Under the pieces are notes generated by a model. That model was not told where the DNA came from, did not search any database, and was given only the letters and a program-made list of their open reading frames with translations. From Ilex aquifolium (taxonomy: Eukaryota; Streptophyta; Magnoliopsida; Aquifoliales; Aquifoliaceae), in the NCBI GenBank assembly GCA_951799425.1, contig OX637402.1, positions 24,255,844 to 24,319,843 on the forward strand: 64,000 nt of DNA. Reading direction: 5' to 3'. The number at the start of each line of letters is the position of its first letter. Positions within the stretch are counted from its first letter, which is position 1. Positions 1 through 14,620 of this stretch are shown one piece after another. A program made the position numbers and the translations under genes.

Positions 1-322
1 ATTCTGTCATGTGTGCATCACCCTTGTGTTGTCCCTGTAATGTTTTATCTTTTTTTTATGAATATAATTTACCTTCCGTAAGTATTCAGATGGAGATGGG
101 TCTAGCAACAAGTGGCAGCTTGGAGAGAATTCCGTAACACGTATGCTATCGAAATTATCTGGCAAATTGGAGAGGATTTCCATGACATGGGTGCTACCGA
201 AATTATCTGGTCAGTTGATATGAGACTTTCCTGAGTTGCTAAGGACGTCTTATTATTACACAATCTACATAATTCGAACACTTTAAATATTTAACATGAC
301 ATTTTTTTTACGACCTTAAATA
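1..322. other. Intergenic stretch, nothing recognised
   Basis: This AT-rich left edge has no convincing ORF or RNA gene. It contains two similar short phrases around 120-220 (both include a run close to CGAAATTATCTGG), so it may be part of an old local duplication. It ends where the Helitron begins at 323. Confidence 0.4.
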
Positions 323-411
323 TCTATATAATAAAATAGCTAGAATAGTTTGTCTTGAGCTTTTCGCGACTCAGATCATTTTCAGGCTTTTGATCTGACG
401 ATCATAATTAA

Positions 412-836
412 TCTACATTCTTACAGGACTCTACTACATTCCTTTTTATCCCTCCTAATCCCCATTCAAACCATTGGAGAGATATCTACATCCTTATAGG
501 ACTCTACTACATTCTTTTTTATCTCTCCTCATTCCCGTTTAAACCATGGGAGAGATTGGCTTGGACGGTTATATCCATACATATATATATATATATATAT
601 CTATATAATAAAGTAGCTAGATTTCTTTGTCTTTAGCTTTTCGCGGCTCAGATTATTTTTAAGTTTTTGATCCAACGATTCTAATTAATCTACATTCCTA
701 CAGGACTCTACTACATTCTTTTTATCTCTCCTCATCCCCATTCAAACCATTGGAGAGATATTTACATCCTTACAGGACTCTACTACATTCTTTTTTATCT
801 CTCCTCATTTCCATTCAAACCATGGGAGAGATTGAC
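412..836. repeat. About 74-bp unit present four times near the Helitron 5' ends
   Basis: A unit running from CTACATTCTTACAGGACTC to CAAACCATTGGAGAGAT occurs at about 412-485, 485-560, 690-761 and 761-836. Two copies follow each of the two Helitron 5' termini (323 and 600). The arrangement suggests the tandem pair formed first and was then duplicated together with the terminus. Confidence 0.7.
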
Positions 837-1335
837 TTGGACGGTTATATACATACACACACACACATATATATATAATAAAAATAAAATATATCTAAAA
901 TCTATTAAAACTCTAATAATAAGGATTATCTCTAAAAAAAATATAAGTTCATTAACATATGCCGTCATATTTATATATTTATATTGATATCTATATCTAT
1001 ATCTATATATATAATTCAATTTATATAATAAACAGTTCAAACGCGTAATTTAAAATTAACAAAATAATAGTACAATAACAAGGATTATCGCTAACAAAAT
1101 ATATGTTTATTAACATATGTTTAATAAACGGGTCATATTCGGGTGAGACCTGTCAACCCGTTTAAATAAATTTAATATAATAATAAATTATATATATATA
1201 TAAAATAATGAATGAGTAAAGAAAAAAAAAATAAAGAAAACATTTCAAAAAAAAAAAAATAAGCATATCAATAGTAGGAAAGTGAAGTTTTGAGCCTTGA
1301 GGCATTGAATTGCCTTTTGGCCCTTTTCTTTGAAT

Positions 1336-1384
1336 CCCACATCGACAAGGAGTGGAGAGGGGAGACTTCAGTTGCCTATAAAAA
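1336..1384 (+). promoter_or_regulatory. snRNA-type USE-like motif with downstream TATA
   Basis: ATCCCACATCG (about 1336-1346) matches the plant snRNA upstream sequence element RTCCCACATCG. A TATA-like CCTATAAAAAG follows at about 1374. The spacing of roughly 30 bp is closer to Pol II than Pol III snRNA promoters. I do not recognise an snRNA downstream. The same motif is common in plant retroelement promoters, so this may be a transposon promoter carried inside the Helitron. Confidence 0.35.
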
Positions 1385-2536
1385 GGGTAGTGAACTTCTC
1401 ATTTTAACTAACCTTTGTGGTGTGATTTTCACATAAGCTGTTGGCTGGAATTCCTTCAATTGAGGAAAGTACAGTTGGAAGCAAAGAAATGGAGTGTAAA
1501 AATTTATTAAAATAATTTTTATTTTTATTTTTTTGTAAATGGGTTAAACGAGTCATATCGTGTTACCTGTTTATTAAATGGTTCGTGTTCGTGTTAAAAT
1601 TTTTTAAAATTTTTTACCAATTTACTCGATTATCGGTTTGAAATGATTATGATTAGAATTCAAATTTAGCTGAATTTGATTGTCAAGTATAAAATATATA
1701 TTTTTGTTTAAACTTAACTTTGCTTGAATTTTACGAATATTCAAAATTGAAGTCAAAATTGAAATTGATTGTAAAAATAATAAAGAATAATTAAATTATA
1801 TAGTAAGTGAGAATACGCTATGCTATGAAAAAATCTGTATTTAAATTATATGGGTTAAAATACAAATTTTTAAGTTTATATACAACAAAAAAATTTAGAA
1901 TTTAAGGTCAATTTCATGTTGGTTTAATCAACAACAAATAATATTAAACACGAAATAAACCTTAAATTGTAAATTAATATATATTTTTATCAGAATTTGA
2001 CATTTAATTTTGTCCAATTTATATTCAACTTTGTCAAATTAATATCAAATTAATTTTTATTGTTATCAAATTAATATTAAAATTCATTTAATCATTTTTT
2101 TGGGGGTACTAAATTATATCAATTTTTTGGGTACTAAATCAAATCTTATTTTATTTTATTAAATTTTTAATTTTTTTGGGTACTCAAGTTGGAGAAAGGC
2201 AATTATAAAAATAATAATTTTTTTGGGATAAAATCATCACTTTACGTTAGCAATATTGAAGGAAGGGAGACAAAGGGGTCTCTGTATAATAAATTTTAAA
2301 TTTTGGGGATTTCCGTGTTATTTATAAAATATCAGAGGGTGTCTTCATAATATTGTCAAAACTCAGGGGAAGTCCGTATTTTTTTTCCTATTTTTTAATT
2401 AGATATTAATTTATTATTATTTTATCATAAAAACTTGAATTATTATATTTCTAATAAAAGCAGTTATTAATTGGGAAGGTTTGTTGGTAGCCAAAAAAAA
2501 ATGTGTGAGAGTATGTTTCTGTGTATATTTATATGT

Positions 2537-2890
2537 GAAGGATTGAAAATTTGGTAATTAAATTTATAATTTTGTTGTGCCATTTGGGGTTGAATGGTGA
2601 TAGTGGTGATAAATTCATGAGTTTTATAAATGAGTAAGATTTGGTTGATTTTATTTATCGCTTAACGATTGTGAATTTAATTGTGTTATGTTAGTAATTT
2701 TTTTTTTTTTTTGCTTGAGATATATATTACATGGAGATAGAGTGGATTGAAAATATGGTGATTAAGTTTATAATTATATTCTATTATTGGATTGAGTGGT
2801 GGTAAATGTGATAAATTCTTGAGTCTTATAAATGAGAAAAAATTTATTTATTACTTAAAGATTGTAAATTTCAATGAATTATGTTATATT
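2537..2890. repeat. Diverged tandem duplication inside the Helitron
   Basis: The stretch from GGATTGAAAATTTGGTAATT at about 2540 is repeated in diverged form from about 2747. Both copies share the phrases TTATAAATGAG and GATAAATTC(A/T)TGAG. The offset is about 205 bp. A small ORF over the second copy (2792-3025) has no recognisable product. Confidence 0.55.
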
Positions 2891-3389
2891 TGTTTTTTTT
2901 TCGGAGGCATTTGTATATATGGTGTTGTTTTGAAGAGTTTTATATATTTTTACGACAGTTCTATTAATATGGAAGATATGATCGGCGATATATTTCGAGT
3001 CATTTTAAAAGAAGAATTGGTATGAATATTTTTGGCCAATTCTTTTTGAATTTGGACAATTGTGTAAGAATTTTTTGTTTGTTATATAGTGTCTTCAGGC
3101 ACGGGTAATGACTAGTATCTAATATTATAGTTATTGAACTCATTTTTCACCAAAGAAACTCATATTTTTGGTCTATTTATTTATTTAAAAATTTTAAAAT
3201 AAATATTGAGAATATAATATCATAATTAGTGCTCTATATTAGCGATAATTTTTTATATAAATTGTCACACACATGATAGTAATATACAAATTAAGTAAAC
3301 TTTAGGAGAACGTGTAATTACACAATATTACATTCAAAGATAGAAGCAAAACCATAATCAAAAGCAAGCACACTAACACCAACACAAGC

Positions 3390-3395
3390 TTTATT
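3390..3395 (-). terminator. Polyadenylation signal of the ACO gene
   Basis: On the minus strand this reads AATAAA, about 141 nt downstream of the ACO stop codon, a usual plant distance. It is the nearest canonical signal in the 3' flank. Confidence 0.5.
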
Positions 3396-3535
3396 CCCTA
3401 TTCTGCTTATGCAGCTGGAGATTGCCAAGCAATTATAACATTTGCAATGGCAAAGTTTTATCTATAACCCCAAACCCCAACAAAAGAAAGAAAAAACTAT
3501 GAACTTCTCCATAAGAAATTCCATTGTTATGTTCT

Positions 3536-6546
<3,011 letters not shown>

Positions 6547-6562
6547 TGAAGCGAAGAAATAT

Positions 6563-6581
6563 GAGAGAGAGAGAGAGAGAG
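6563..6581 (-). repeat. CT-rich 5' UTR tract of ACO
   Basis: The plus strand reads (GA)n, so the ACO transcript leader carries a short CT repeat just upstream of the start codon. Plant core promoters and leaders often carry such tracts. Confidence 0.5.
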
Positions 6582-6642
6582 TATTGTTATCTTCTTAGTA
6601 ATGCTGCACTGTTGTGGTGGTGAAGAGTTTGCCTAATAGTCC

Positions 6643-6650
6643 TATTTATA
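6643..6650 (-). promoter_or_regulatory. TATA box of the ACO gene
   Basis: On the minus strand this reads TATAAATA inside GGCTATAAATAGG, a near-perfect plant TATA box. It lies about 97 bp upstream of the start codon. A start site about 30 bp downstream would give a leader of about 70 nt. Confidence 0.7.
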
Positions 6651-6872
6651 GCCAGTTCTTCCAGCCATTTTTGGATGTCAACTCTCCATATATATATATA
6701 TATATAGTTTAATCAAATGTTTGCTGTTTTAATTCTAAATGCAAAGCAGCCGTTAGGGTGAGGTACAGGACGGTGACATAATTAAAATTAATTAATAGAA
6801 AGTCAAAGTTCTTTGAGATATTGCTCACCCACAACAGAAGGCTACTGCTTCAGGTGATGCATTTTATTATTT

Positions 6873-8213
6873 AGGATAAATTTCACTGACACCCCCTAGA
6901 TTTAGGTAATATTTCGCTGACACCCCTCTGATTTTTAAAATATTATTGCACACACCTATAGTTTAATTATATATGTATTTCAAAAATCACCCCTACCGTC
7001 TATTCCGTTCCAGACATTCAAAACAGTTTGTGATGTGATGGTTAATTTTCCTATGATTTATCTATTTTACCCATAGTTCTATATATACACCAAGATTGAA
7101 TTAATATGATGCCACCTTATTCTCTCTTCCAATTTAAAATAGTAGGCATTTCTTACTGTTCCAATTACCATCTACAATAGAAGAGTTGGTCTACAAGACC
7201 AACACAAGTTCAATGTTAATTTGATGAAATTGAAGGTAAATTTGATTTTAATTTGATGAAATAGAATATTAATGTGGTGTTAATTTGATACAATTAAATG
7301 CTAATGAAATAAAATAAAGTGTTAATTTGGTGATGCTAAATATTAATTTGATAAAATTGAATAATTTTAATTTGATGAAATTAAATATTAAAGTGATGAA
7401 ATTGAATGTTAATTTGATAAAATTAAATTTTGGTGTCAATTTGATAAAATTGAATTTTAAACTAATGAAATTAAATACTAATACGGTGTTAATTTTTTTT
7501 TAAAAAAATTGAATACTAATTGGATAACATTGAATGTTGATTTGATAAAATTAAAGGTCAATTAAGTATTGATTTGAAAAAATTGAACGTTAATACTATG
7601 TTAAACAAATAAAATAATACTAATATTAATAAAATTGAATGTTTAAAATTAAAAAACCATTTAGTGTTTTATTGATGAAATTAAATATTAATTTGATGTT
7701 AATTTAATAAAGTGATATTAATTTGGGCGGATGTAATGTTAATTTTATGAAATTCTATGTAATTTGACAAAATTTAATGTTCAAGTTCAAGTATGTGAGA
7801 TGGTCACTTTTGTATTAGTTTAAAAAAATTGAATATTAATTTGGTGTTGATTTGATTAAATTTTATTTGAGTTGGATAAATTTTAATATTAATTTAATTA
7901 TATTGACTATTAATTTTATATGAATATGATGTAATTATATTAATAATGATAGTTTGTGAAATAAACACATATACTCTTCTCCTAAGCAAAAAATTCTGTT
8001 AGTATGGTTAGGCTAGGTAGTAATAGGGGTAAAAAATAAAAAAATTTAATAATATTTGAAATTCCTGGTAAGGTTAATAAAGTAAAATCATGTTTTCCGT
8101 TACTACCATTAATCGATAAAAATTAACAGGGGTGATCAATGATATTTCAGAAACTAAAAAAGATGTCAGTGAAATATGACATAAATCTAAGAGGTGTGGG
8201 TGAAATTTACCCT
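6873..8213. mobile_element. Long-TIR DNA transposon, non-autonomous, with AT-rich interior
   Basis: The left end (AGGATAAATTTCACTGACAC) and the right end read inward (AGGGTAAATTTCACCCACAC) match as inverted repeats and stay similar for about 90 bp. The flanks share ATTATTT (6866-6872 and 8214-8220), a 7-bp match in an AT-rich context, so the TSD length is uncertain. The TIR resembles the Mutator-like ends at 5741, 11652 and 61332. No transposase is present. Confidence 0.65.
7195..7930. repeat. Degenerate short tandem repeats, TTAATTTGATGAAATTGAA-like
   Basis: Most of the element interior is built from imperfect copies of a roughly 20-bp phrase such as TTAATTTGATGAAATTGAA or TTAATTTGATAAAATTGAA, with GGTGTTAATTTGAT variants. 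Copies vary in length and spacing, so this is an old, expanded microsatellite-like array. Confidence 0.65.
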
Positions 8214-8324
8214 ATTATTTATTGTTTGTTGTATAATCCTCCTGGGTTGTTGCCATGTGTCAACATAGAAATTATATTCTTACAGGCTTCCTGAATTTGT
8301 AACAACATGTCATCCATCATATTT

Positions 8325-8830
8325 GGTTCGAGTCTTCCCATCACGATGAGAGAGGTAAAACAACCATTTGGCAAGATCAGTAACTAATTAGAGATTTTTA
8401 GTTAAAGATTCTTGAGAGAGTTTGAAATCGATTCGATTGTTAAGGTTTTGTTTTGTTCGAGTTTTCCCATCATGATCAATGGTAAAACGACCATTTGGCA
8501 GGATTTGGTGTCCAGTAATTCAAAAAGCTTTGGTCAAAGATTCTCAAAAGACCTTGAGATCGATTTGATTGTTAGGGTTTTATTTTGTTCGAGTCTTCCT
8601 ATCACGATTAAGGGTAGCGGAACTTAGTGTCCAGTAATTCAAGAAATTTTGGTCAAAGATTCTCGAGAAATATTGAGATCGATTCGATTATTAGGATTTT
8701 ATTTTGTTCGAGTCTTCCCATCACGATCAAGGATAAAACGATCATTTGGCAGGACTTAGTGTTCAGTAATTCAAGAATTCCAAGATTTAATGTGTCTAAT
8801 ATTTCCAATTTTTGAATTAAAAATTCTTGA
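8325..8830. repeat. Tandem repeat, unit about 120-132 bp, about four copies
   Basis: The marker TTTTGTTCGAGTCTTCCCATC and its variants recur at about 8324, 8451, 8583 and 8702. Each is followed by an AAAACGACCATTTGGCAGGA-like phrase and AAAGATTCTCGAGA. The third copy lacks about 13 bp. The open frames at 8412-8627 and 8627-8815 come from this repetition. I recognise no protein. Confidence 0.75.
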
Positions 8831-9709
8831 GAGACGTCATGGTTGATTCAATAGTCATGGGTTGCAATCGAATATACATAAATCTTAGTTTTATGTTACA
8901 ACAAGAAGTTCAAAAATTACATAGTTGAGATGGTTCTAAACAAAAAACAAAAACTAGACATTGTCATATGCTACTCCAATCACGATAATAAAAAGATTTA
9001 ATACGATGCTCACCGAAAATAAATAATCAATAATCATCTCAACCATTCATTATTTTTTGGATTAGCGGTTACAATTCAAACTCTTGCTAAATATAACGCC
9101 CGCACATTTTGTGCAAAATCATATTCAAAAAATTGGGGGTGAATCTATATATTCATAATTTCTAGCCTCTAACATTATTCATCTCTGAGATTCATCAATA
9201 TACATCTATTGATTAAATGAAGATTCAAACTTACGATCACGAAGTAAAACCTAAAACCTTTGTTCTGATGCTTGGCATGTCTCTAGTTTCTACCTTAACC
9301 TTATAATTCAGTAAAGCGAATGGTTGTGATTAGCTGCACGAAACTGTGTCTTTGTCATGCACCCATTTTGTAGCAAACAAAAACTCATAATTTTATGATG
9401 TACGCTTATTATCTTACTTGTCATTCAAATCTATACCGACCACAACCGTTAATCATGTTGACCTCCGCCAATTATTTCTGTACCCCCACCTTTGACTTTT
9501 TTCTCACACATGACATGACATGCAAAGTATCAAATGAATTAAAGTAATACACTGATTTGTAGGCATAGTTTTTGGGTTAAGGAAAAGAAGACTTTTATAA
9601 ACAAATATATTATCAAACCCTTAATTAATACATGGTCAACTCCATGGTATTAATGTATTTTATTAATTACACTTTTCATCCTCTCATTATGAACCGATTG
9701 CACTTTGGT

Positions 9710-9710
<1 letters not shown>
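8831..9710. other. Intergenic stretch, no gene seen
   Basis: AT-rich sequence with no ORF of convincing composition, no RNA gene and no element with two definable ends. Confidence 0.4.

Positions 9711-9713
<3 letters not shown>

Positions 9714-9761
<48 letters not shown>
9714..9761. repeat. (TC)n microsatellite followed by (TA)n
   Basis: About 24 uninterrupted TC units are followed directly by TGTATATATATATATA. Likely polymorphic in length. Confidence 0.95.
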
Positions 9762-9762
<1 letters not shown>

Positions 9763-9765
<3 letters not shown>

Positions 9766-11641
9766 ATATATATATATTAATTTCAGTAAAAATTGGAATA
9801 AAATACATTTGTTAGCATTGAAAAAATAACAGTATGTGTCACATGATGAGGAACTTTTGTATAAAAAAAAGCAATGGTATCTTCAATTATAGCTCCTTGA
9901 TTAGGGTTGGCTTCTTCGGTCACATCTCCAACATATATGTTTGTATCTGTTTTCACTCAGTCTGGTGACCCTTGCAATCCGAACTAAGGATTGACACTTT
10001 TTGGAGTTAGCTCACCCACAGAGATTGACAATCCTTGGTCTCTACTACTGTAGCACATGTCGCCCTACGCTTGTCTTTTTTCATGAAAGTTGACTGTTTT
10101 CATTATTTAGGTTGAGTGAATACTATGTTCAAAGTTAGAAAACAAAATTTGAAAACTAAAGTGGGAATAGGTGCATATTTTGAGGGTGAAAAGTGTAGTT
10201 AATCCTTTTATATATATAAGAGATAAATGTTGTAGATATATAATATTGCAAGGGAAGGATCTATAATGCAACCTGTTTTGTTGTTTGTACGCTTTGGCAT
10301 ATCGTCGTCCTTCGATATGATTTCGTTTTGTTGGAGTATTAAGGTACAATTTCAGATGTAACAAGTAATATTGACCATCCGATCAAGAACAACAGGCGAA
10401 GAAATGGAATTTTAATTATTTCTTATACTTGCAAGTGTAGTGCCTCACAATTATCTGTCCTCAAGTGCATTATTTATTTATTTTATTACGATTAGGAGTA
10501 TTTGAGTTTGTTTACGCGTACCTCAACTAATCTTCCAAATGTATTATTGGGAACACTCGAGCAGCAAGATGAGCATGGCTACATATCATATCAATTTATT
10601 TATTCAACCTTGTGTCGTTCATTTGCCTCATTGAATGATTCAGATAAAACATTGTTTAAATGGTGATTTAGGGTTTGAGCCAAATGCTAACTTTGGTTTT
10701 TTATATGCAATACATGTGGTTAGTTTATCTGATTAAACTAAAAAAACATGTACTCAGTTTATGGGTTGTGTAAAGCGAGATCTTGGAGAGATAGACATGC
10801 AATTCAGGTAGATAAGACGTATTGAGAGATTAATTTGAACACGATCAAATGGGTCTCGCACGAGTCTTATCATTAAAGAAGACCGATATTTTGTTCTCAA
10901 GCTTAAAAAGACCGAAGAGACATGCTTGGCATGACTATAATTGTTTAGAAGAATAACTCCTAAAAAACACATGGCTAGCTGAGTTGTTCACTAGTGAGCT
11001 CTAAGGATAATTTGAGCTTGATTTTTTTATATTTGGAGGTTATCCCATTGGAACTTGGATGTCACCAATTCGAGTCACAAAAATCGTCTCTCTACATGAG
11101 ATAAGACTATATATATTTGATGCTCAAGCAATGGTGGTGTGATCGCAAATTCACCACTGATTCAGCGTACTCTTTCGCTTCAGCTGGGACTACTATTGAC
11201 AATGATTTAGTGTAAGTCTGTTGCAATCCCTTTTTAGAAAAGCTTGAGCATAAAACCAGGCTTTTTAAGTATTCGATGGACAATTTCTTTATACTTTTTC
11301 CTCCATTTGTCTTTTCGATAGATTACCTTTGATATATTAATGAAAGGCTCATTCATATACAATTACTCCCACTTAAATTATGATATAGTTAATCTACCAA
11401 TAAAGAATATGGAAAAAAAATTATTTTATGGCATCTCAATCCTTCTATATTGCTAAAAGTGAGAAAAAGAAGTAACTTTGTACCATTAAGCAAAAATCAC
11501 TAGCACGTCATTGTCTGCCCTGATCAGTACAATTTTTTCATATACTCCTTCTAGTGAACCATATGGCAACAATTCACCCAAACGAGAAAATAGATTGCCG
11601 GTGAGTGTACTCTTCAAAGTTAGAGATTCTGAGTTTGAGTC
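9763..11641. other. Intergenic stretch, no gene seen
   Basis: No gene is supported. A stretch near 11020-11170 has SINE- or repeat-like phrasing (AATTCGAGTCAC) but no definable ends or TSD. Confidence 0.4.
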
Positions 11642-11651
11642 TTTTTTTTAA

Positions 11652-13117
11652 GGGTTAATTACAAAATACCCCCTCCAAGTTTGGGTCATGTTTCAATCTG
11701 CTCCTCGTGGTTTCAATTTCGACAATTTGCCCCCTTCAAGTTTTAACATATTTCAATCACCCCATTGTCGTTATCCTTGACTGTATAAATTGACAGAAAT
11801 CAACATTAATACCATTAAAAGACATATACACCCTTCTATCTAAAAAAAAGAAACAAACCAACTCTCCACAATAAAAACCCGGTGAATTCCCGGCGAGTTC
11901 CTCCGGTTAAACCCAACCCTAACCACATCTCTCTCAAAGTAGATGTGCCATGGTTGACTACCCAACTCCCTCCCCCTTCAGTGAAAACTGAAACCCACCA
12001 ATACCTAATGAAAACCAAAACCCACCCCAAAATTGAGATCCACCCCCACTCCCAACAGTAGCCCCCAAACAGCCTAACCCCCAATCTATCCTCTACAAGG
12101 CAACACCCATTTGAAGAGAGAGAGAACAAATTCTTTGCAGATGCGCCATGGTTGGTTGGTCGGAGTAGAAGGAAAGGCGAAACCATGCTTATCATATTCA
12201 CTGGTCGGAGTAGAAGAATGAAATAGGAAAAAGGAAAGTTGGTGATAGCTGTGCCCAACCCACTCTGATCATAGTGTTGAATTTTCTTGTTTGATGATGG
12301 GGCAATGAGAGACAGTCTGAGGTGGGGTGGGGTTGAGAGATTTTCGGTGTTGGTATGGTATAGCTGCCGGAGGTGAGTTTTTGGTTTTGGGGTGTTGTCG
12401 GCGTTGGGTATGGGGGTGGGACTGCTGGAGTAGGGGTAGGGGTTCGGGGCACAAACGAAACAATGATTGGAGGATAGGGGGTTGCCGGAGCAAGAGATGG
12501 GGGTTGGGGGATTGCCGAAGCAAGATGTGAGGGTCGAGGTACGCCCACAAGCACGCCACACCATTAGCATCGCTGAAATTCACACCCATCTCCACCTGAA
12601 ATCCAAACCCATCATTAGCATCACCTAATTTTGCTGGATGTTGAATAGGTGGAGTCCAATATCATTTACAGTGGTAATGTTGATTGAATTTGGTTGTTGG
12701 TGTGGTATTTGCAACGGGTCTCCTTTCTTGGTTTTCTCTTTCTCTTTTGGTTGGTTGGGTTATGATGGGTGGCGGTTAGGTGATGCTGATGATGGGTAAT
12801 TTGGTGGTTGGTGGTGATGTTTGTAAAGGATGTGGTGGTAAGAGAGGTTGGGACCGGTGGTGTTGGAGTTGCAGGACCAATTAGGAAAAGAGAAGAGAGA
12901 AAATGGGGATAGTTTCAATAAAAAAAAAGTTAAAGAGAGCTGATACCACCAAAAAAAAAAAAGAGTTAAGGGTACAAGAGTAATTTTAGAATTTTATGTT
13001 TAATTCCTCTATTAATTTAGTGCATTTGAACTTGAAGGGGCAAATTGTCGAAATTGAAACTACGAGGAGCTGATTGAAACATAACCCAAACTTGGAAGGG
13101 GCATTTTGTAATTAACC
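11652..13117. mobile_element. Mutator-like non-autonomous element with about 110-bp TIRs
   Basis: The left end begins GGGTTAATTACAAAATACCC and the right end read inward begins GGTTAATTACAAAATGCCCC. The inverted match runs on through shared blocks such as TTTCAATTTCGACAATTTGC for roughly 110 bp. The flanks share a 10-bp TTTTTTTTAA (11642-11651 and 13118-13127), consistent with a Mutator-type TSD though low in complexity. The interior is relatively GC-rich. A 244-codon minus-strand frame at 11836-12570 is proline/serine-rich and unrecognised. There is no transposase and no identifiable captured gene. Confidence 0.75.
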
Positions 13118-13127
13118 TTTTTTTTAA

Positions 13128-14269
13128 ATAACTTTCACGTATTTAAATTGATAATTGTCCAATCCATGTGAAACGAGGTAACTAAATATGTCCACAAAAT
13201 TAGTGTAGTTTCCTAAAAGGCGCAAATAACTAGAGGGCACTCTTAGAATTGTTCAAAGATGAAGATAAGCCATCAAAGAATTGAACTCAATTAATAATGT
13301 AAAGTTTGTTGAACAGAACATGGGTTGGGTGGCCAAATGCCAACTCAACTTGTTATTAAGAATTCAATAGGGGAATGCTGTAAAGGCTGCTCATTGAATG
13401 TGATTTTTTTTAATTTATTTTTTATTTTTGCTTTTATTTGTCTGAATAAATGTTGGAAGGTTCATTTTTAAAATTTAAAATTATTTTTAAAACAATTAAT
13501 AATCTGATATGGTATAAGGGTTTTATTTCCCTACGATCTTGAATCCTCTTGTATTGGTATATTATGTTGCACCCAATTTTGATTTTTTTATTCATATCGA
13601 TATATATGGTTATATGTCTACTCTATGCGTAAGCAAGTTGCACTTACTTGCAGGTGTTGGGAGATAAACATGTATTGTTGAACTCGTTCTATAACAAGTT
13701 AAGTTTTGGAATTAATTATACTAAATTGATAGTTTGACAATATTTTCTCAATTTTCAAAGTTGCTACGTGTTATCAATGGGTAATCCTTGTTACAAATGG
13801 AAAGTATGCATTTACTTTTAGTATGAAGTTTGGTTTTAGAGTTTCCTACTATTTTTTTAGTATGTAATAAGGGCAGGAGGAAATAACCAACACTCTTTTG
13901 AATGGATTGAGTCGTAGGCAGACTCCAACTAGACATAGGAACAAATAATGTCAACATAGGAATACGACTATCACAGGACAAGAACCGTTATGTCATTGCC
14001 CTCGACACTCAAATCCAAAAACCAAAAGAATTAAGACCTTAGGCACATATTCAAATTAAGAAAAGAATACTCAGCCTTCAACAGCATTTTTAGATATGAC
14101 TATTAACAAAAATCAAGTGAAAAGAAGGAAAAAGAAATCCCACCATATTATATTTCTACCAAAAGGATTGGACGTGTAAATTCATATCAAATTTGTGAGA
14201 GGCCAAACACTATTTTTTTTCTCTTAGTTACTATATTTCTTTTCGTTTTTTTGTAAATCACATTTGTTT
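13128..14269. other. Intergenic stretch, no gene seen
   Basis: AT-rich sequence with no supported ORF, RNA gene or bounded element. Confidence 0.4.
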
Positions 14270-14502
14270 TACTGTAATTAGATGTTTACTATGGTTATAA
14301 TATTTAGTGTGATTAAGATTTTATGATGGTTAAAAGATAAATTTGGTAAAAAAAATTATTGTGTTTAGAAGTTAAAATTTGGTAGGTTTAGTGTGGTTAA
14401 AATGTTAATTGTAAGATAAGTCGTCAAATCTAAATGATCTAGGTCATTAACTTTTTATGAATTAGGAGTTTAGGCAGGATATGCTCTATTTTATTATATA
14501 GA
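14270..14502 (-). mobile_element. Helitron 5' end fragment and dispersed repeat
   Basis: On the minus strand a Helitron-type start A|TCTATATAATAAAATAGAGC begins at 14502. No matching hairpin plus CTAG end is visible to the left, so the element is truncated or too diverged. The adjacent 14270-14450 segment recurs in inverted orientation at about 55500-55700. Confidence 0.45.
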
Positions 14503-14620
14503 TTAGTGAAAGATTAGACATAAAACCCCGGAAACAAGGCAAACGTCGTATGATAAAATATGTTCAACTCTTTTTTTGCAAAATTTTGTCTTTTCACAAA
14601 TGAGGTCCCTTGTAATATTA

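Larger units (their letters stand above)
323..3115 (+). mobile_element. Helitron, non-autonomous, with duplicated 5' end
   Basis: The 5' end starts A|TCTATATAATAAAATAGC at 323. The 3' end is a hairpin made of GTGTCTTCAGGCAC followed by GGGTAATGACTAG, ending at 3115 and followed by T. This is the Helitron pattern: TC start, hairpin close to a CTRR end, and insertion between A and T with no target duplication. A second 5' terminus (TCTATATAATAAAGTAGC) starts at 600, so either the 5' region was duplicated or one element landed beside another. No Rep/helicase ORF is present, so the element depends on an autonomous relative. Its 3' end lies about 270 bp beyond the ACO polyadenylation signal. Confidence 0.75.

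Noticed and set aside
8412-8815. Two short plus-strand ORFs
   Set aside because: They are explained by the tandem repeat. Kept as an observation but not annotated as genes.
11836-12570. 244-codon minus-strand ORF in the Mutator-like element
   Set aside because: Composition is proline/serine/threonine-rich with low-complexity runs, overlapping frames look equally open, and no domain is recognisable. It is likely a by-product of GC-rich cargo.
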